Positions 8,455 to 17,493 of a stretch of 64,000 bases of DNA are shown here, piece after piece (position 1 is the first letter of the stretch; every line of letters begins with the position of its first letter). Below the pieces are notes generated by a model, which made no database searches, was not told the DNA's origin, and was given only the letters and a program-made list of their open reading frames with translations. Both the position numbers and the translations under genes were made by a program. The stretch comes from Sulfitobacter marinus (lineage in GTDB: Bacteria; Pseudomonadota; Alphaproteobacteria; Rhodobacterales; Rhodobacteraceae): assembly GCF_900116285.1 (NCBI RefSeq), contig NZ_FPAJ01000001.1, positions 806,001 through 870,000 on the forward strand, in the 5' to 3' direction.

Positions 8455-9072
8455 ATGAAAAAGAAAGCAGACATTTCCCCCTATACAGAATGGGTCAAAA
8501 GCCGCCTCGACGAGATGGAAGCCGTATTGAAAGTCTTTGAAAATACGGTCGAAGGCGTCAAGAAAGATACAAGCAAGAATGCCGATCAGGCGATTAAGGA
8601 CATGAGGAAGCGCCGCGATGCGTTTAGGGCCAAGCTGAAGGCTGAATACAAAGACGACGCGGAGGTTTGGAAAGAAACAAGTGCGAAACTCGAAGCGGAA
8701 TGGGACGCGTTCGAGGATGATATAGAGGCCTATTGGAAAGACGTGGGCGAAAAAGCCGATGCAGTCGCAGACACGTTTAAGGCACAGGCCGAAGCCCAGC
8801 AAAAAGCATGGAACGATACCGCAGAGCGCATCAGGCAGGCTGCCGCCGACCTCAAGGCAGAACGCGATGCCGAAGTCGACGCAGCCGTCGCCAAAGCGGA
8901 CCATATTGCCCAGAATGCCGGGGCAAAGCTTGAAAACATGAGTGACGCAAGCAAGGCCTCATGGGCCGCATTACGGTCCGCTTTGACCGAATCCCGTTCC
9001 GCTTTTGATGCTGCGAATGCAAAAGCCCAAGCAGCGTTTAAAGATGCATGGAAGAAGAACCAGAAAACCTGA
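8455..9072 (+). CDS. Alanine/lysine-rich coiled-coil protein of unknown function
   Basis: A 205-aa protein with no signal peptide, predicted to be almost wholly helical with long amphipathic stretches rich in Ala, Lys, Glu and Asp (for example DDIEAYWKDVGEKADAVADTF). Two long coiled-coil blocks are likely, about residues 15-120 and 125-200. The length and composition resemble phasins and late-embryogenesis-type helical proteins, but no phasin motif could be recognised. The start is set by AGGAG 7 bases upstream of ATG 8455. It follows the HdeD-like gene and precedes a strong terminator. Closeness to phaC makes a PHB-granule role worth testing, but this is inference. Confidence 0.75.
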   Translation: MKKKADISPYTEWVKSRLDEMEAVLKVFENTVEGVKKDTSKNADQAIKDMRKRRDAFRAKLKAEYKDDAEVWKETSAKLEAEWDAFEDDIEAYWKDVGEKADAVADTFKAQAEAQQKAWNDTAERIRQAAADLKAERDAEVDAAVAKADHIAQNAGAKLENMSDASKASWAALRSALTESRSAFDAANAKAQAAFKDAWKKNQKT

Positions 9073-9122
9073 TCCTCCCTTAGGTGCCTATCAGGGCGCG
9101 CAGGGTAAAGTTATGCCATATT

Positions 9123-9161
9123 GGGGTGCCGGGCCATATTCCGCCCGGCACCCCGTTTTTT
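9123..9161 (+). terminator. Strong rho-independent terminator
   Basis: A perfect 12-bp stem (GGGGTGCCGGGC with GCCCGGCACCCC), an 8-base loop, then G and six T. It closes the HdeD/coiled-coil transcript and separates it from the metal ATPase gene. Confidence 0.92.
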
Positions 9162-9203
9162 CACCACGCGACAGCCACCGTTTGACCAAGGAAGCAACGC
9201 CAT

Positions 9204-11048
9204 ATGACACGAGCCGCTAATGACTGGGTGAAAATTGCGCTGCTGATCTGCGCTGTTTTTGGTCTGGTGTCGGGTATTGCCCTCTATTTGGCTGGCCAAG
9301 CTGATCTTGCCACGCTGCTATGGACTGTAGGCGTGGTGCCCGTGCTGATCGCCCTGCTGGTCGAGATTTTGCGCAGTCTGTCGCGCGGTGATGTCGGGTT
9401 GGACATCGTTGCGGCACTGTCGATGACCGCGGCCCTTGTCTTTGGCGAAACCCTTGCGGCGGCGGTTGTTGCGGTGATGTATTCCGGCGGTACGTTTCTG
9501 GAAATCTTTGCCCAAGGCCGCGCGCGCCGCGAAATGCACGACCTGCTGGCGCGGGTGCCGCGCACCGCGACGCGGCACAAAAACGGCAGCCTCGAAGATA
9601 TCCCGCTTGAGGATATCGAACCGGGGGATCTGCTGTTGATCCGCAAGGGTGACACCGTGGCGGTCGACGGGACGGTCGCGTCAGATATTGCCTTTGTCGA
9701 CACATCCGCGCTGACCGGAGAATCCTTGCCAGCACGGCTTGCGCGCGGCGCACCGGCGCTAAGCGGGTCCACAAATGCGGGCGACCCGTTCGAACTGACG
9801 GCGACACACCGCGCCAGCGAAAGCACCTATGCCGGCATCATGCGCCTTGTCGAAGAAGCCCAACGTTCCAAAGCGCCGATGGCGCGGCTGGCTGATCGCT
9901 GGTCGCTTGGCTTTCTGGTCGTAACAGTGGCAATCGCCTTTGCCGCGTGGTGGTTTACGGGCGATCCAATCCGCGCCGTGGCCGTTCTGGTGATTGCAAC
10001 GCCCTGCCCGCTGATCCTTGCTGTGCCGGTTGCGTTGGTCGCAGGACTGTCGCGCGCCGCGCATTTCGGGGTCCTGATCAAAGGGTCGGGCGTGCTGGAA
10101 AAAATGGCGCGCATTCGGACGCTGATTTTGGACAAGACCGGCACCTTGACCGACGGGCGGCCCCGGATCGTTGAAATTCAAACCTCTGGGGATATTGGTG
10201 AAAATGACATGCTCTGCCTTGCCGCAGCGCTTGACCAGACCTCGACCCACCCGGTCGCGCAGGCCATCGTTGCCGCCGCCAAGGCGCGCGATTTGTCGCT
10301 GCCCGTTCCTTCCCAAGTGATCGAGACCCCGGGCGAAGGTCTCTCTGGCCAGATCGACGGACGCAATGTCATCGTCGGCGGAGAAAGCTTTGTGACCCAT
10401 CAGGTCGGTGCGACAGTACCGTCGGATTTGTCGCGCACGGCGGGGTCCGTCGTCGTTGCTGTCGCGGTAAATGGCGTGATGGCGGGGCATCTGGTGATGG
10501 CAGATCCCCTGCGCGAGGGGATTGCCGCCATGCTGGCCAATCTTCGCCGGATCGGCGTTGGGCGGATATTGCTTGCCACCGGCGACCGCGTGGCGGTGGC
10601 CGAACAGGTGACCAAGGATTTGGGGCTGGACGCAATCCGGGCCGATCTGACCCCGGAACAAAAGGTGCTGCTGGTCCTGACTGAACGCAAGAATGGCCCG
10701 GTGATGATGGTCGGCGACGGCGTGAACGACGCCCCTGCCCTAGCTGCTGCCGATGTGGGCGTGGCAATGGGCGCACGTGGCGCTGCGGCATCGGCCGAGG
10801 CGGCAGATGTTGTGCTACTGATTGACCGTGTTGACCGGCTGGCCTTGGGTATGGATATCGCGGGCAGATCCCGGGGCATTGCCTTGCAAAGTGTGGTCGC
10901 GGGGATCGGGTTGTCAGTGATCGGCATGATCGCGGCGGCCTTGGGTTATCTGACGCCCGTTCAGGGCGCGCTGATCCAAGAAGTGATCGACGTAGCCGTT
11001 ATTCTGAACGCCCTTCGCGCGCTGCGGATCACGCCCTTGGCGACGTAA
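9204..11048 (+). CDS. P1B-type heavy-metal ATPase with TPCP motif
   Basis: A 614-aa metal-exporting P-type ATPase. The usual features are present: TGES actuator loop, phosphorylated Asp310 in DKTGTLTDG, the STHPVAQA motif of metal ATPases and GDGVNDAPALAAADVGVAMG. The intramembrane metal site reads T266-P-C-P instead of the common CPC of Cu/Zn pumps. There is no N-terminal HMA or Cys-rich metal-binding domain and fewer leading membrane helices. TPC-type pumps (the P1B-5 group, such as rhizobial Nia) move Ni or Fe, so that is a possible substrate, but the assignment is tentative. It lies between a terminator and the FixK box of phaC. Confidence 0.9.
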   Translation: MTRAANDWVKIALLICAVFGLVSGIALYLAGQADLATLLWTVGVVPVLIALLVEILRSLSRGDVGLDIVAALSMTAALVFGETLAAAVVAVMYSGGTFLEIFAQGRARREMHDLLARVPRTATRHKNGSLEDIPLEDIEPGDLLLIRKGDTVAVDGTVASDIAFVDTSALTGESLPARLARGAPALSGSTNAGDPFELTATHRASESTYAGIMRLVEEAQRSKAPMARLADRWSLGFLVVTVAIAFAAWWFTGDPIRAVAVLVIATPCPLILAVPVALVAGLSRAAHFGVLIKGSGVLEKMARIRTLILDKTGTLTDGRPRIVEIQTSGDIGENDMLCLAAALDQTSTHPVAQAIVAAAKARDLSLPVPSQVIETPGEGLSGQIDGRNVIVGGESFVTHQVGATVPSDLSRTAGSVVVAVAVNGVMAGHLVMADPLREGIAAMLANLRRIGVGRILLATGDRVAVAEQVTKDLGLDAIRADLTPEQKVLLVLTERKNGPVMMVGDGVNDAPALAAADVGVAMGARGAAASAEAADVVLLIDRVDRLALGMDIAGRSRGIALQSVVAGIGLSVIGMIAAALGYLTPVQGALIQEVIDVAVILNALRALRITPLAT

Positions 11049-11094
11049 ACCCGCCAGCCGGACAGCGCAAAACACGTGCATGACAGGCCGATGA

Positions 11095-11108
11095 TTGATG
11101 CAGGTCAA
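11095..11108. promoter_or_regulatory. FNR/FixK-type box upstream of phaC
   Basis: TTGATGCAGGTCAA matches the consensus and is centred about 70 bp upstream of the phaC start. A start site 41.5 bp downstream would give a 29-base leader with the Shine-Dalgarno sequence. Confidence 0.75.
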
Positions 11109-11171
11109 TTTGCTATCGGCGGATCATGTGTATCGGGGGATAAAGTCGCGTTAATTGGAAAGGGCCCGAAG

Positions 11172-13007
11172 ATGGCAAACGTCGCCTCACTCCATCCCAA
11201 CACATCCCATGCACCGCACCGCAGCCCCCCAAAGGCGCACGCCCTGTCCGGCGAGATGGATGTGAAACACCGGTCACATGTGCATGCGACGATGGAACAA
11301 GCCTTGGACAAGGGGATGAAAGCCGCGCAGGCGCATTTCACCGGGGGGATCTCCCCAATCGCCCTTGCTGCTGCCTATTCGGACTGGGCTTTGCATCTGT
11401 CGTCTGCCCCCGGCAAACAGCTGCAGCTGCTTGAGAAAGCCGGCCAAAAGATATGGCGTTTTTCAACCTACGCCGCACGCTGCGCTCAGAACCCCAACAC
11501 GTCGGAAACCTGCATCACGCCGCTGCCTCAGGACAAACGGTTCAAAGACGAATCTTGGCAACAATGGCCCTTTAACATGATGTCGCAGGGATTTTTGCTA
11601 AGCCAACAATGGTGGCAAAACGCGACAACCGGCGTGTCGGGCGTGACCCGTCAACACGAAGATGTGGTGACATTCGTCACGCGCCAGATTCTTGACGTCT
11701 TTTCCCCCTCGAACTTTGCGCTGACCAACCCCGAGGTACTGGCCAAAACCGCACGCGAGGGCGGGATGAACCTGATACGCGGCTGGCAGAATTTCATCGA
11801 AGACGCGGCGCGGGCCAACAACGGCGAAAAACCCGTCGGCCTTGAGGCATTCAAAGTCGGCGAAAACCTGGCGACCACCCCCGGCAAAGTCGTCTATCGC
11901 AATCACTTGATCGAACTGATCCAATATGCGCCCACGACCGACAAGGTGCGGCCAGAGCCCATCTTAATTGTCCCTGCATGGATCATGAAATATTATATTC
12001 TCGACCTGAGCGCGGAAAACTCCTTTGTTCGCTATCTGACGGCGCAGGGCTTTACGGTGTTTATGATCTCGTGGAGGAACCCGGACAGCGATGACCGTGA
12101 CCTAGACATGGATGATTACCTGTCTTGTGGCGTGATGGATGCCATTGACGCAGTTGATACCATCACAGGCGGCAGGCAGGTACACGCGATCGGCTATTGC
12201 CTTGGTGGCACGCTCTTGTCGATTGCCGCAGCAGCGATGGCACGCGACAATGACCCCCGACTACAAAGCATGACACTGCTGGCCGCGCAGGTTGATTTCA
12301 CCCAAGCGGGCGAATTAACGTTGTTTATCAACGACAGCCAGCTTGCCTATCTTGATGATATGATGTGGGACAAGGGCTATCTTGATAGCAAACAGATGGC
12401 AGGCGCTTTCCAGCTTTTACGCTCCAATGATTTGATCTGGTCGCGGGTGGTCCATGATTATCTGATGGGCGGCCGCTCCGAGATGAACGATCTGATGGCC
12501 TGGAATGCGGATGCCACGCGCATGCCCTACAAGATGCATTCACAATACTTGCGGCAGTTGTTTTTGAACAACGACCTTGCCGAGGGGCGTTTCCTTGCCG
12601 GGGGGCAGCCCGTCGCGATTACGGATATCCGCGCGCCCGTCTTTATGGTGGGCACAGAACGCGATCACGTGGCACCGTGGCAATCTGTGTACAAGTTCAA
12701 CCTGCTGTCCGATACTGATGTCACCTTTGTTCTGACAAGCGGCGGCCATAACGCTGGCATCGTGTCAGAACCGGGCCACCCCCATCGCCACTACCGCATG
12801 CGGGTCAAGCACAAGGACGCGCCTTATCATGACCCCGAGCAATGGGCCGACACCGCCAAAACGGTTGATGGATCGTGGTGGCCGGCCCTTGTGGCATGGC
12901 TGGAGGACAGATCAAGCGAACCGGTCCCGCCGCCACCCATGGGCACCAAAGACGAAAAATACGCCCCGCTTTGCGACGCCCCAGGCACCTATGTTTTTCA
13001 GGAGTAA
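11172..13007 (+). CDS. phaC: Class I poly(3-hydroxyalkanoate) synthase PhaC
   Basis: A 611-aa PHB synthase that polymerises (R)-3-hydroxyacyl-CoA. The N-terminal half is the PhaC_N region; the C-terminal half is an alpha/beta hydrolase with the lipase-like box G-Y-C343-L-G-G and catalytic Asp498 (TERDHV) and His526 (GGHNAG). The chosen ATG at 11172 is preceded by GGAAAGGG; an upstream in-frame start (11076) would place the FixK box inside the coding region. No phaA, phaB, phaZ, phaR or canonical phasin gene is nearby, so this copy is outside the usual pha cluster. The phosphotransacetylase fusion follows after 38 bp. Confidence 0.94.
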   Translation: MANVASLHPNTSHAPHRSPPKAHALSGEMDVKHRSHVHATMEQALDKGMKAAQAHFTGGISPIALAAAYSDWALHLSSAPGKQLQLLEKAGQKIWRFSTYAARCAQNPNTSETCITPLPQDKRFKDESWQQWPFNMMSQGFLLSQQWWQNATTGVSGVTRQHEDVVTFVTRQILDVFSPSNFALTNPEVLAKTAREGGMNLIRGWQNFIEDAARANNGEKPVGLEAFKVGENLATTPGKVVYRNHLIELIQYAPTTDKVRPEPILIVPAWIMKYYILDLSAENSFVRYLTAQGFTVFMISWRNPDSDDRDLDMDDYLSCGVMDAIDAVDTITGGRQVHAIGYCLGGTLLSIAAAAMARDNDPRLQSMTLLAAQVDFTQAGELTLFINDSQLAYLDDMMWDKGYLDSKQMAGAFQLLRSNDLIWSRVVHDYLMGGRSEMNDLMAWNADATRMPYKMHSQYLRQLFLNNDLAEGRFLAGGQPVAITDIRAPVFMVGTERDHVAPWQSVYKFNLLSDTDVTFVLTSGGHNAGIVSEPGHPHRHYRMRVKHKDAPYHDPEQWADTAKTVDGSWWPALVAWLEDRSSEPVPPPPMGTKDEKYAPLCDAPGTYVFQE

Positions 13008-13045
13008 ATCCCGATACCAACGCCCCCCTTTAAAGGCATGCTTTG

Positions 13046-14443
13046 ATGCAATTCATTGAGAACCGCACCTTCGACGAGATTAAACTGGGCGAAAGCGCCG
13101 AATTGACCCGGACGCTCAGGCCTGCGGATATCGAACTGTTTGCGGTCATGTCCGGCGATGTGAACCCCGCCCATGTGGACGAGGAATACGCCCGTTCGGA
13201 CATGTTCCACAAAGTTATCGTACATGGCATGTGGGGCGGCGCGCTGATTTCAGCGGTTTTGGGCACCGAGCTGCCCGGTCCGGGCACGATTTATCTTAAC
13301 CAGAATTTGAAATTCCTGCAGGCCGTCGGGATCGGCGATACGGTGACAATTCAGGTGATCGTCACCGCCAAAGACGCCAAGCATCATCACGTCACGCTTG
13401 ATTGCCTGTGCACCAACCAAAAAGGCGAAACTGTCATCGAGGGGCAAGCCGTTGTCGTGGCCCCCACCGCCAAAGTTCGTCGCCCCCGCGCCATTTTGCC
13501 AGAGGTACACCTGCACGAGCGCGGCAGCCGCTTTGAAGACCTGATCAAAGCGACCTCGGCGTTGGCCCCCGTCCGTACTGCCGTCGTGCATCCCTGTGAT
13601 GCCGCGTCGTTACAAGGGGCGCTTGAGGCGGGCGAGAAGAACATCATCATCCCTGTTCTGGTCGGGCCCCGCGCCAAGATCGAAACGGCGGCGCAAGATG
13701 CAGGTTGCGATCTGTCCGGCATCGAAATCATCGACACCCCCCACAGCCATGCCGCCGCCGAACAGGCCGTGGCACTGGCCCGTGCGGGCAAGGTTAATAT
13801 GCTGATGAAAGGTAAGATTCACACCGATGAGCTGTTGAAACCTGCCTTGCACAAAGTCACCGGTTTGCGCACGGAACGCCGGATGAGCCATATTTTCGCG
13901 CTGGATGTGCCCACCTACCCCAAGCTTTTGCTGATCAGCGACGCGGCGATCAATATCTTTCCCGATCTGCCCGCCAAACGCGATATCGTCCAAAATGCCA
14001 TTGACCTTGCCACGGCTCTGGGGGTCGATCTGCCCAAGGTCGCGCTACTTTCTGCTGTTGAAACAGTGACATCAAGCCTGCCCTCGACCGTCGATGCGGC
14101 GGCGCTGTGCAAAATGGCGGACCGCGGCCAGATCACCGGCGGTTTGCTGGATGGGCCGCTTGCATTTGACAATGCCATCTCGAAGGCGGCGGCTGACGCC
14201 AAAGGGATCACATCAGACGTGGCGGGACAGGCGGATATCTTGATCGTGCCAGACCTTGAGGCGGGCAATATGATTGCAAAACAGCTGATCTATCTTGCCG
14301 GTGCAGATGCAGGCGGGGTTGTGGTGGGGGCGCGCATTCCGATCATACTGACCAGCCGCGCGGATGGTGTTTTATCGCGCATCGCCTCGGCCGCGATGGC
14401 GCAGCTGCTGGCCCATGCAACAGCCCCTGCCGCCGTCGCATGA
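13046..14443 (+). CDS. Bifunctional MaoC-like enoyl-CoA hydratase / phosphate acyltransferase
   Basis: A 465-aa fusion. Residues about 5-130 form a MaoC/R-hydratase hot-dog domain with the motif FAVMSGDVNPAHVDEEYA (catalytic Asp and His). Residues about 160-460 form a phosphotransacetylase/phosphotransbutyrylase domain with MLMKGKIHTDELLKP and the Ser/Thr-rich active region near the C-terminus. The hydratase can make (R)-3-hydroxyacyl-CoA for PhaC, and the transferase can exchange CoA and phosphate on acyl groups. Related clusters carry acetate kinase and fabI next, but here the following gene is a protease. The ATG at 13046 overlaps an in-frame TTG; spacing from phaC suggests one operon. Confidence 0.9.
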   Translation: MQFIENRTFDEIKLGESAELTRTLRPADIELFAVMSGDVNPAHVDEEYARSDMFHKVIVHGMWGGALISAVLGTELPGPGTIYLNQNLKFLQAVGIGDTVTIQVIVTAKDAKHHHVTLDCLCTNQKGETVIEGQAVVVAPTAKVRRPRAILPEVHLHERGSRFEDLIKATSALAPVRTAVVHPCDAASLQGALEAGEKNIIIPVLVGPRAKIETAAQDAGCDLSGIEIIDTPHSHAAAEQAVALARAGKVNMLMKGKIHTDELLKPALHKVTGLRTERRMSHIFALDVPTYPKLLLISDAAINIFPDLPAKRDIVQNAIDLATALGVDLPKVALLSAVETVTSSLPSTVDAAALCKMADRGQITGGLLDGPLAFDNAISKAAADAKGITSDVAGQADILIVPDLEAGNMIAKQLIYLAGADAGGVVVGARIPIILTSRADGVLSRIASAAMAQLLAHATAPAAVA

Positions 14444-14748
14444 GCAGCGTATCTCTGACACGCCCCGTCGAACCCTCACGCATGAAACTTGCCGGCTTTT
14501 GAAAGCGGCACAGCCTCCCCGATGCCACTGCCTAGCGGCAAGGTCCCGTAGCCATTTGATCGATTGATTTCCATCAACCCCTATCAAAAAAACTGAGCTA
14601 ACAAAGGGGTAAGGTGCCGGGCACAGGAATCCAGCATGTCCAGAAACGAAACGTACAAAGACGCGTCCAGCCGCCCTGCCCTGCGCATATGCAGCACGCA
14701 GGTCGGCCCGCCAGATCAAAAATAACAAAGATGCCGACGGGGTAAAAT
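14444..14748. other. 305-bp intergenic region before the site-2 protease gene
   Basis: No convincing ORF was seen. It holds one perfect FixK-type box and, downstream of that, an A-rich stretch. No clear terminator could be found after the upstream gene, so read-through into the protease gene is possible. Confidence 0.6.
14564..14577. promoter_or_regulatory. FNR/FixK-type box
   Basis: TTGATTTCCATCAA is a perfect TTGAT-N4-ATCAA palindrome, about 178 bp (centre) upstream of the site-2 protease start. The leader would be roughly 135 bases if the box works as a class II site. Confidence 0.75.
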
Positions 14749-15873
14749 ATGTGGGGTAATGCCATAAAGATCGCGCAGCTGCGCGGATTTGACATCAAGA
14801 TTGATGCCAGTTGGGTGTTGATCGCCGCGCTCATGGTTTGGAGCCTTTCAACGACCTATTTCCCCAGCCAATTGCCAGACCTTGGCCGACCGACGATCCT
14901 GACCATCTCTGTGATCTCGATGCTGGGGCTGTTCGGATCGCTGCTGCTGCATGAACTGGCCCACGCCGTGGTCGCCGCGCGTTTCGGGGTTAAGGTCGCC
15001 GGGATCACCTTGTTTCTGTTCGGCGGTGTGGCCGAGCTCCAGTCAGAACCTCAAAGCGGCAACACTGAGTTCTGGATCGCCATCGCCGGCCCCTTGGCCA
15101 GCGCCGCCATCGCCCTGGCGTTTTGGTTCAGTGAGCTGGCGGCCTCTTTTGCCGGGCTATCTGTTCCGGTGCAGGCGATCCTGTCCTATCTGGCGGTCAT
15201 CAATCTGGTTCTGGCCCTGTTCAATTTGCTGCCCGCCTTTCCGATGGACGGGGGCCGCGTATTGCGCGCATGGCTCTGGGCACGGTCCGGCGATCTGATG
15301 GCATCCACGCGCAGAGCAGTCGCGATCTCAAGCTTTTTTGCCTACGGGCTGATGGCGCTTGGCCTTTATGCCGTGTTTTCCGGCGCGCCGACGTCAGGCT
15401 TCTGGCCGGTCCTGATCGGGCTGTTCCTGCTCGCAACCTCGCGCGCGACATTGACCCAGCTTGAGACAAAAACCGCGCTGGAGGGGCGTAGCGTGGCCAG
15501 CCTGATGACACGGAACCCATGGACGGCTGAACCCGACATGTCGTTGTCAGAGCTGGTCAACCGGGTCTTTCTCAAACATTCGATCAGCTTTGCCCCCGTG
15601 GTCGAAAGCGGCACCTTGCTGGGGTATGTCGATACCCAAATTCTGCACAAGATCGACCGTGAGCACTGGACCACCACCATCGTCGAAGACGTTGTAGAAC
15701 CGACATCGTCCGAAAACACTGTGTCTTTTGACGTGATGGCCGTGGATCTGATCGAACTGATGCAGAAAACCGGCCGACGCAAATTCCTGGTTGTCGAGGC
15801 GCATGACCTTGTTGGGGTGATTACGCTTGCCAATATGATGGCCCTGTTGAACGTTTCACGGGATATTAACTAG
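14749..15873 (+). CDS. Site-2 protease family zinc metalloprotease with CBS domains
   Basis: A 374-aa membrane protease of the M50 family. The zinc site is H68-E-L-A-H72, with the third ligand Asp167 in the MDGG motif (FNLLPAFPMDGGRVLRA). About six hydrophobic segments span residues 10-235. The C-terminal 130 residues form a CBS-pair region, starting SVASLMTRNPWTAEPDMSLSEL, that may bind adenine nucleotides and set activity. It has no PDZ domain, so it belongs with the CBS-bearing SpoIVFB-like subgroup rather than RseP. Substrates are unknown. The FixK box and the neighbouring kinase suggest a role in low-oxygen signalling. Confidence 0.92.
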   Translation: MWGNAIKIAQLRGFDIKIDASWVLIAALMVWSLSTTYFPSQLPDLGRPTILTISVISMLGLFGSLLLHELAHAVVAARFGVKVAGITLFLFGGVAELQSEPQSGNTEFWIAIAGPLASAAIALAFWFSELAASFAGLSVPVQAILSYLAVINLVLALFNLLPAFPMDGGRVLRAWLWARSGDLMASTRRAVAISSFFAYGLMALGLYAVFSGAPTSGFWPVLIGLFLLATSRATLTQLETKTALEGRSVASLMTRNPWTAEPDMSLSELVNRVFLKHSISFAPVVESGTLLGYVDTQILHKIDREHWTTTIVEDVVEPTSSENTVSFDVMAVDLIELMQKTGRRKFLVVEAHDLVGVITLANMMALLNVSRDIN

Positions 15874-15954
15874 CGCGTCTCTTCTATGTGTGGAAAACTA
15901 GGCCGATGGTCATCAATATGACCGGCCCGGATTTTTTGACGCGGAAGTGAATAG

Positions 15955-17493
15955 ATGGAAATTGAGGACGACGGCGCTGTCCTGCTTGCACTACTGGATG
16001 CGGCGGTTGATGCAATTCTGATTTCGGATCAATCGGGCACAATACTGCGTGTGAACAAGGCCGCTGCGACCCTTTTTGGGCATACGGTCGAGGGCCTTAC
16101 AGGTCAGAACGTAAAGGTCCTGATGCCGCAAAGCATGGCCGTGCAGCATGACGGCTTTCTGCGCCACCATCTTGAGACGGGCGAAAAGCGGATCATCGGG
16201 CTGGGCCGGGATGTCGAGGGCATACGCGCGGATGGCACGATCTTTCCGCTGCATCTGTCGGTCGGGCGTGCCGATATTGCCGGCGAAGTCGCCTTTGTCG
16301 GTATTTTGCATGATCAATCCCGTAGACGTGCCGCCGAGGAAGCCGCAGCGCGATCTCAGCGCATGGATGCGATTGGGCAGATGACAGGCGGAATCGCGCA
16401 TGATTTCAACAACTTGCTAGCCGTTGTTATCGGAAATCTTGAGCTGCTTGAGATGGATGAAACCCGTGAAAAAAGCCGCGCGATGATCACCGACGCGCTT
16501 GAGGCAGCCGAGTTGGGCGCGGACCTAACCTCGCGGTTGATGGCATTTGCGCGCACCACCAACCTCAAGCTTGATACCGTCGCAATGAATGATGAGGTAT
16601 CGCGGGCCGTGTCCATGCTTCGGCGGACAATCGGTGCCCATGTCACCGTCGAGGCCGCGCTGGCCGATGATCTTTGGCACACCCGCGCGGACGCAACACA
16701 GCTGCAAACCGCTGTGCTGAACCTTGCCCTGAACGCGCAGGATGCGATGCCCAATGGCGGCAAAGTGTTTTTTGAAACCCGCAATGTCGTGTTGGACGAT
16801 TCCTATATCGCGCAGGAAATCGGGATTGATACCGGCAGCTATGTCCGCCTGTCTGTCAGTGATACCGGTGAAGGCATGTCGCCCGAAACCCGTAACCGCG
16901 CGATGGAGCCGTTCTTTACCACGAAACCAACCGGCGAAGGCACCGGGCTTGGCTTGTCGATGGTCTATGGTTTCGTCAAACAATCCTCGGGCCATGTCAC
17001 GATCTACAGTGAGCTGGGCCAAGGCACCACAATCAGCCTGTATTTCCCGGCCTCAATGGATGCTAAAACCAAAGAGGTCGCCGCCAAGGATGATGACCAG
17101 GCCTATGGGACCATCGGCGCGGACCGGCTGATCCTTTTGGTCGAGGACGACGTGCGTGTCATGCGCCTGTCCAAGGCCCGCCTGCTAGCCTTTGGCTTTC
17201 GCTGCATCACCGCCGAAACCGCAGATGCGGCATGGGCCATATTGCAAGAGCGCGACGATATCGATCTGGTGTTCACCGATCTGGTGATGCCCGGAAAGAT
17301 GACAGGCCATGACTTGGCCAAGCGGATCGCGGCAGAGAAACCGCAATTGCGGGTGTTGATGACCTCAGGGTTTTTCGAAGGCGTGCTGCGCGCAGAAGAA
17401 ATCGGTGCCGACACCGCGATCCTGCGCAAACCATACCGTCAGGCCGAACTGGCCCAGGCGCTTCAGGCGGTGTTCGACGAAACAGCGCCCTGA
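15955..17493 (+). CDS. FixL-like PAS-heme sensor hybrid histidine kinase with C-terminal receiver
   Basis: A soluble 512-aa kinase. The PAS domain (about residues 8-125) is close to FixL: His65 in QHDGFL matches the heme-ligating His, and Arg85 in IIGLGR matches the Arg that contacts bound oxygen (FixL numbering H200 and R220 in Bradyrhizobium). Next come a HisKA domain with GGIAHDFNN (His149), an HATPase domain (TGEGTGLGLSMVYG) and a receiver domain (about 382-505, FTDLVMPG phospho-Asp). FixL proteins are inactive with oxygen bound. The gene end overlaps the convergent response-regulator gene by 31 bp. Heme binding is inferred, not shown. Confidence 0.88.
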   Translation: MEIEDDGAVLLALLDAAVDAILISDQSGTILRVNKAAATLFGHTVEGLTGQNVKVLMPQSMAVQHDGFLRHHLETGEKRIIGLGRDVEGIRADGTIFPLHLSVGRADIAGEVAFVGILHDQSRRRAAEEAAARSQRMDAIGQMTGGIAHDFNNLLAVVIGNLELLEMDETREKSRAMITDALEAAELGADLTSRLMAFARTTNLKLDTVAMNDEVSRAVSMLRRTIGAHVTVEAALADDLWHTRADATQLQTAVLNLALNAQDAMPNGGKVFFETRNVVLDDSYIAQEIGIDTGSYVRLSVSDTGEGMSPETRNRAMEPFFTTKPTGEGTGLGLSMVYGFVKQSSGHVTIYSELGQGTTISLYFPASMDAKTKEVAAKDDDQAYGTIGADRLILLVEDDVRVMRLSKARLLAFGFRCITAETADAAWAILQERDDIDLVFTDLVMPGKMTGHDLAKRIAAEKPQLRVLMTSGFFEGVLRAEEIGADTAILRKPYRQAELAQALQAVFDETAP

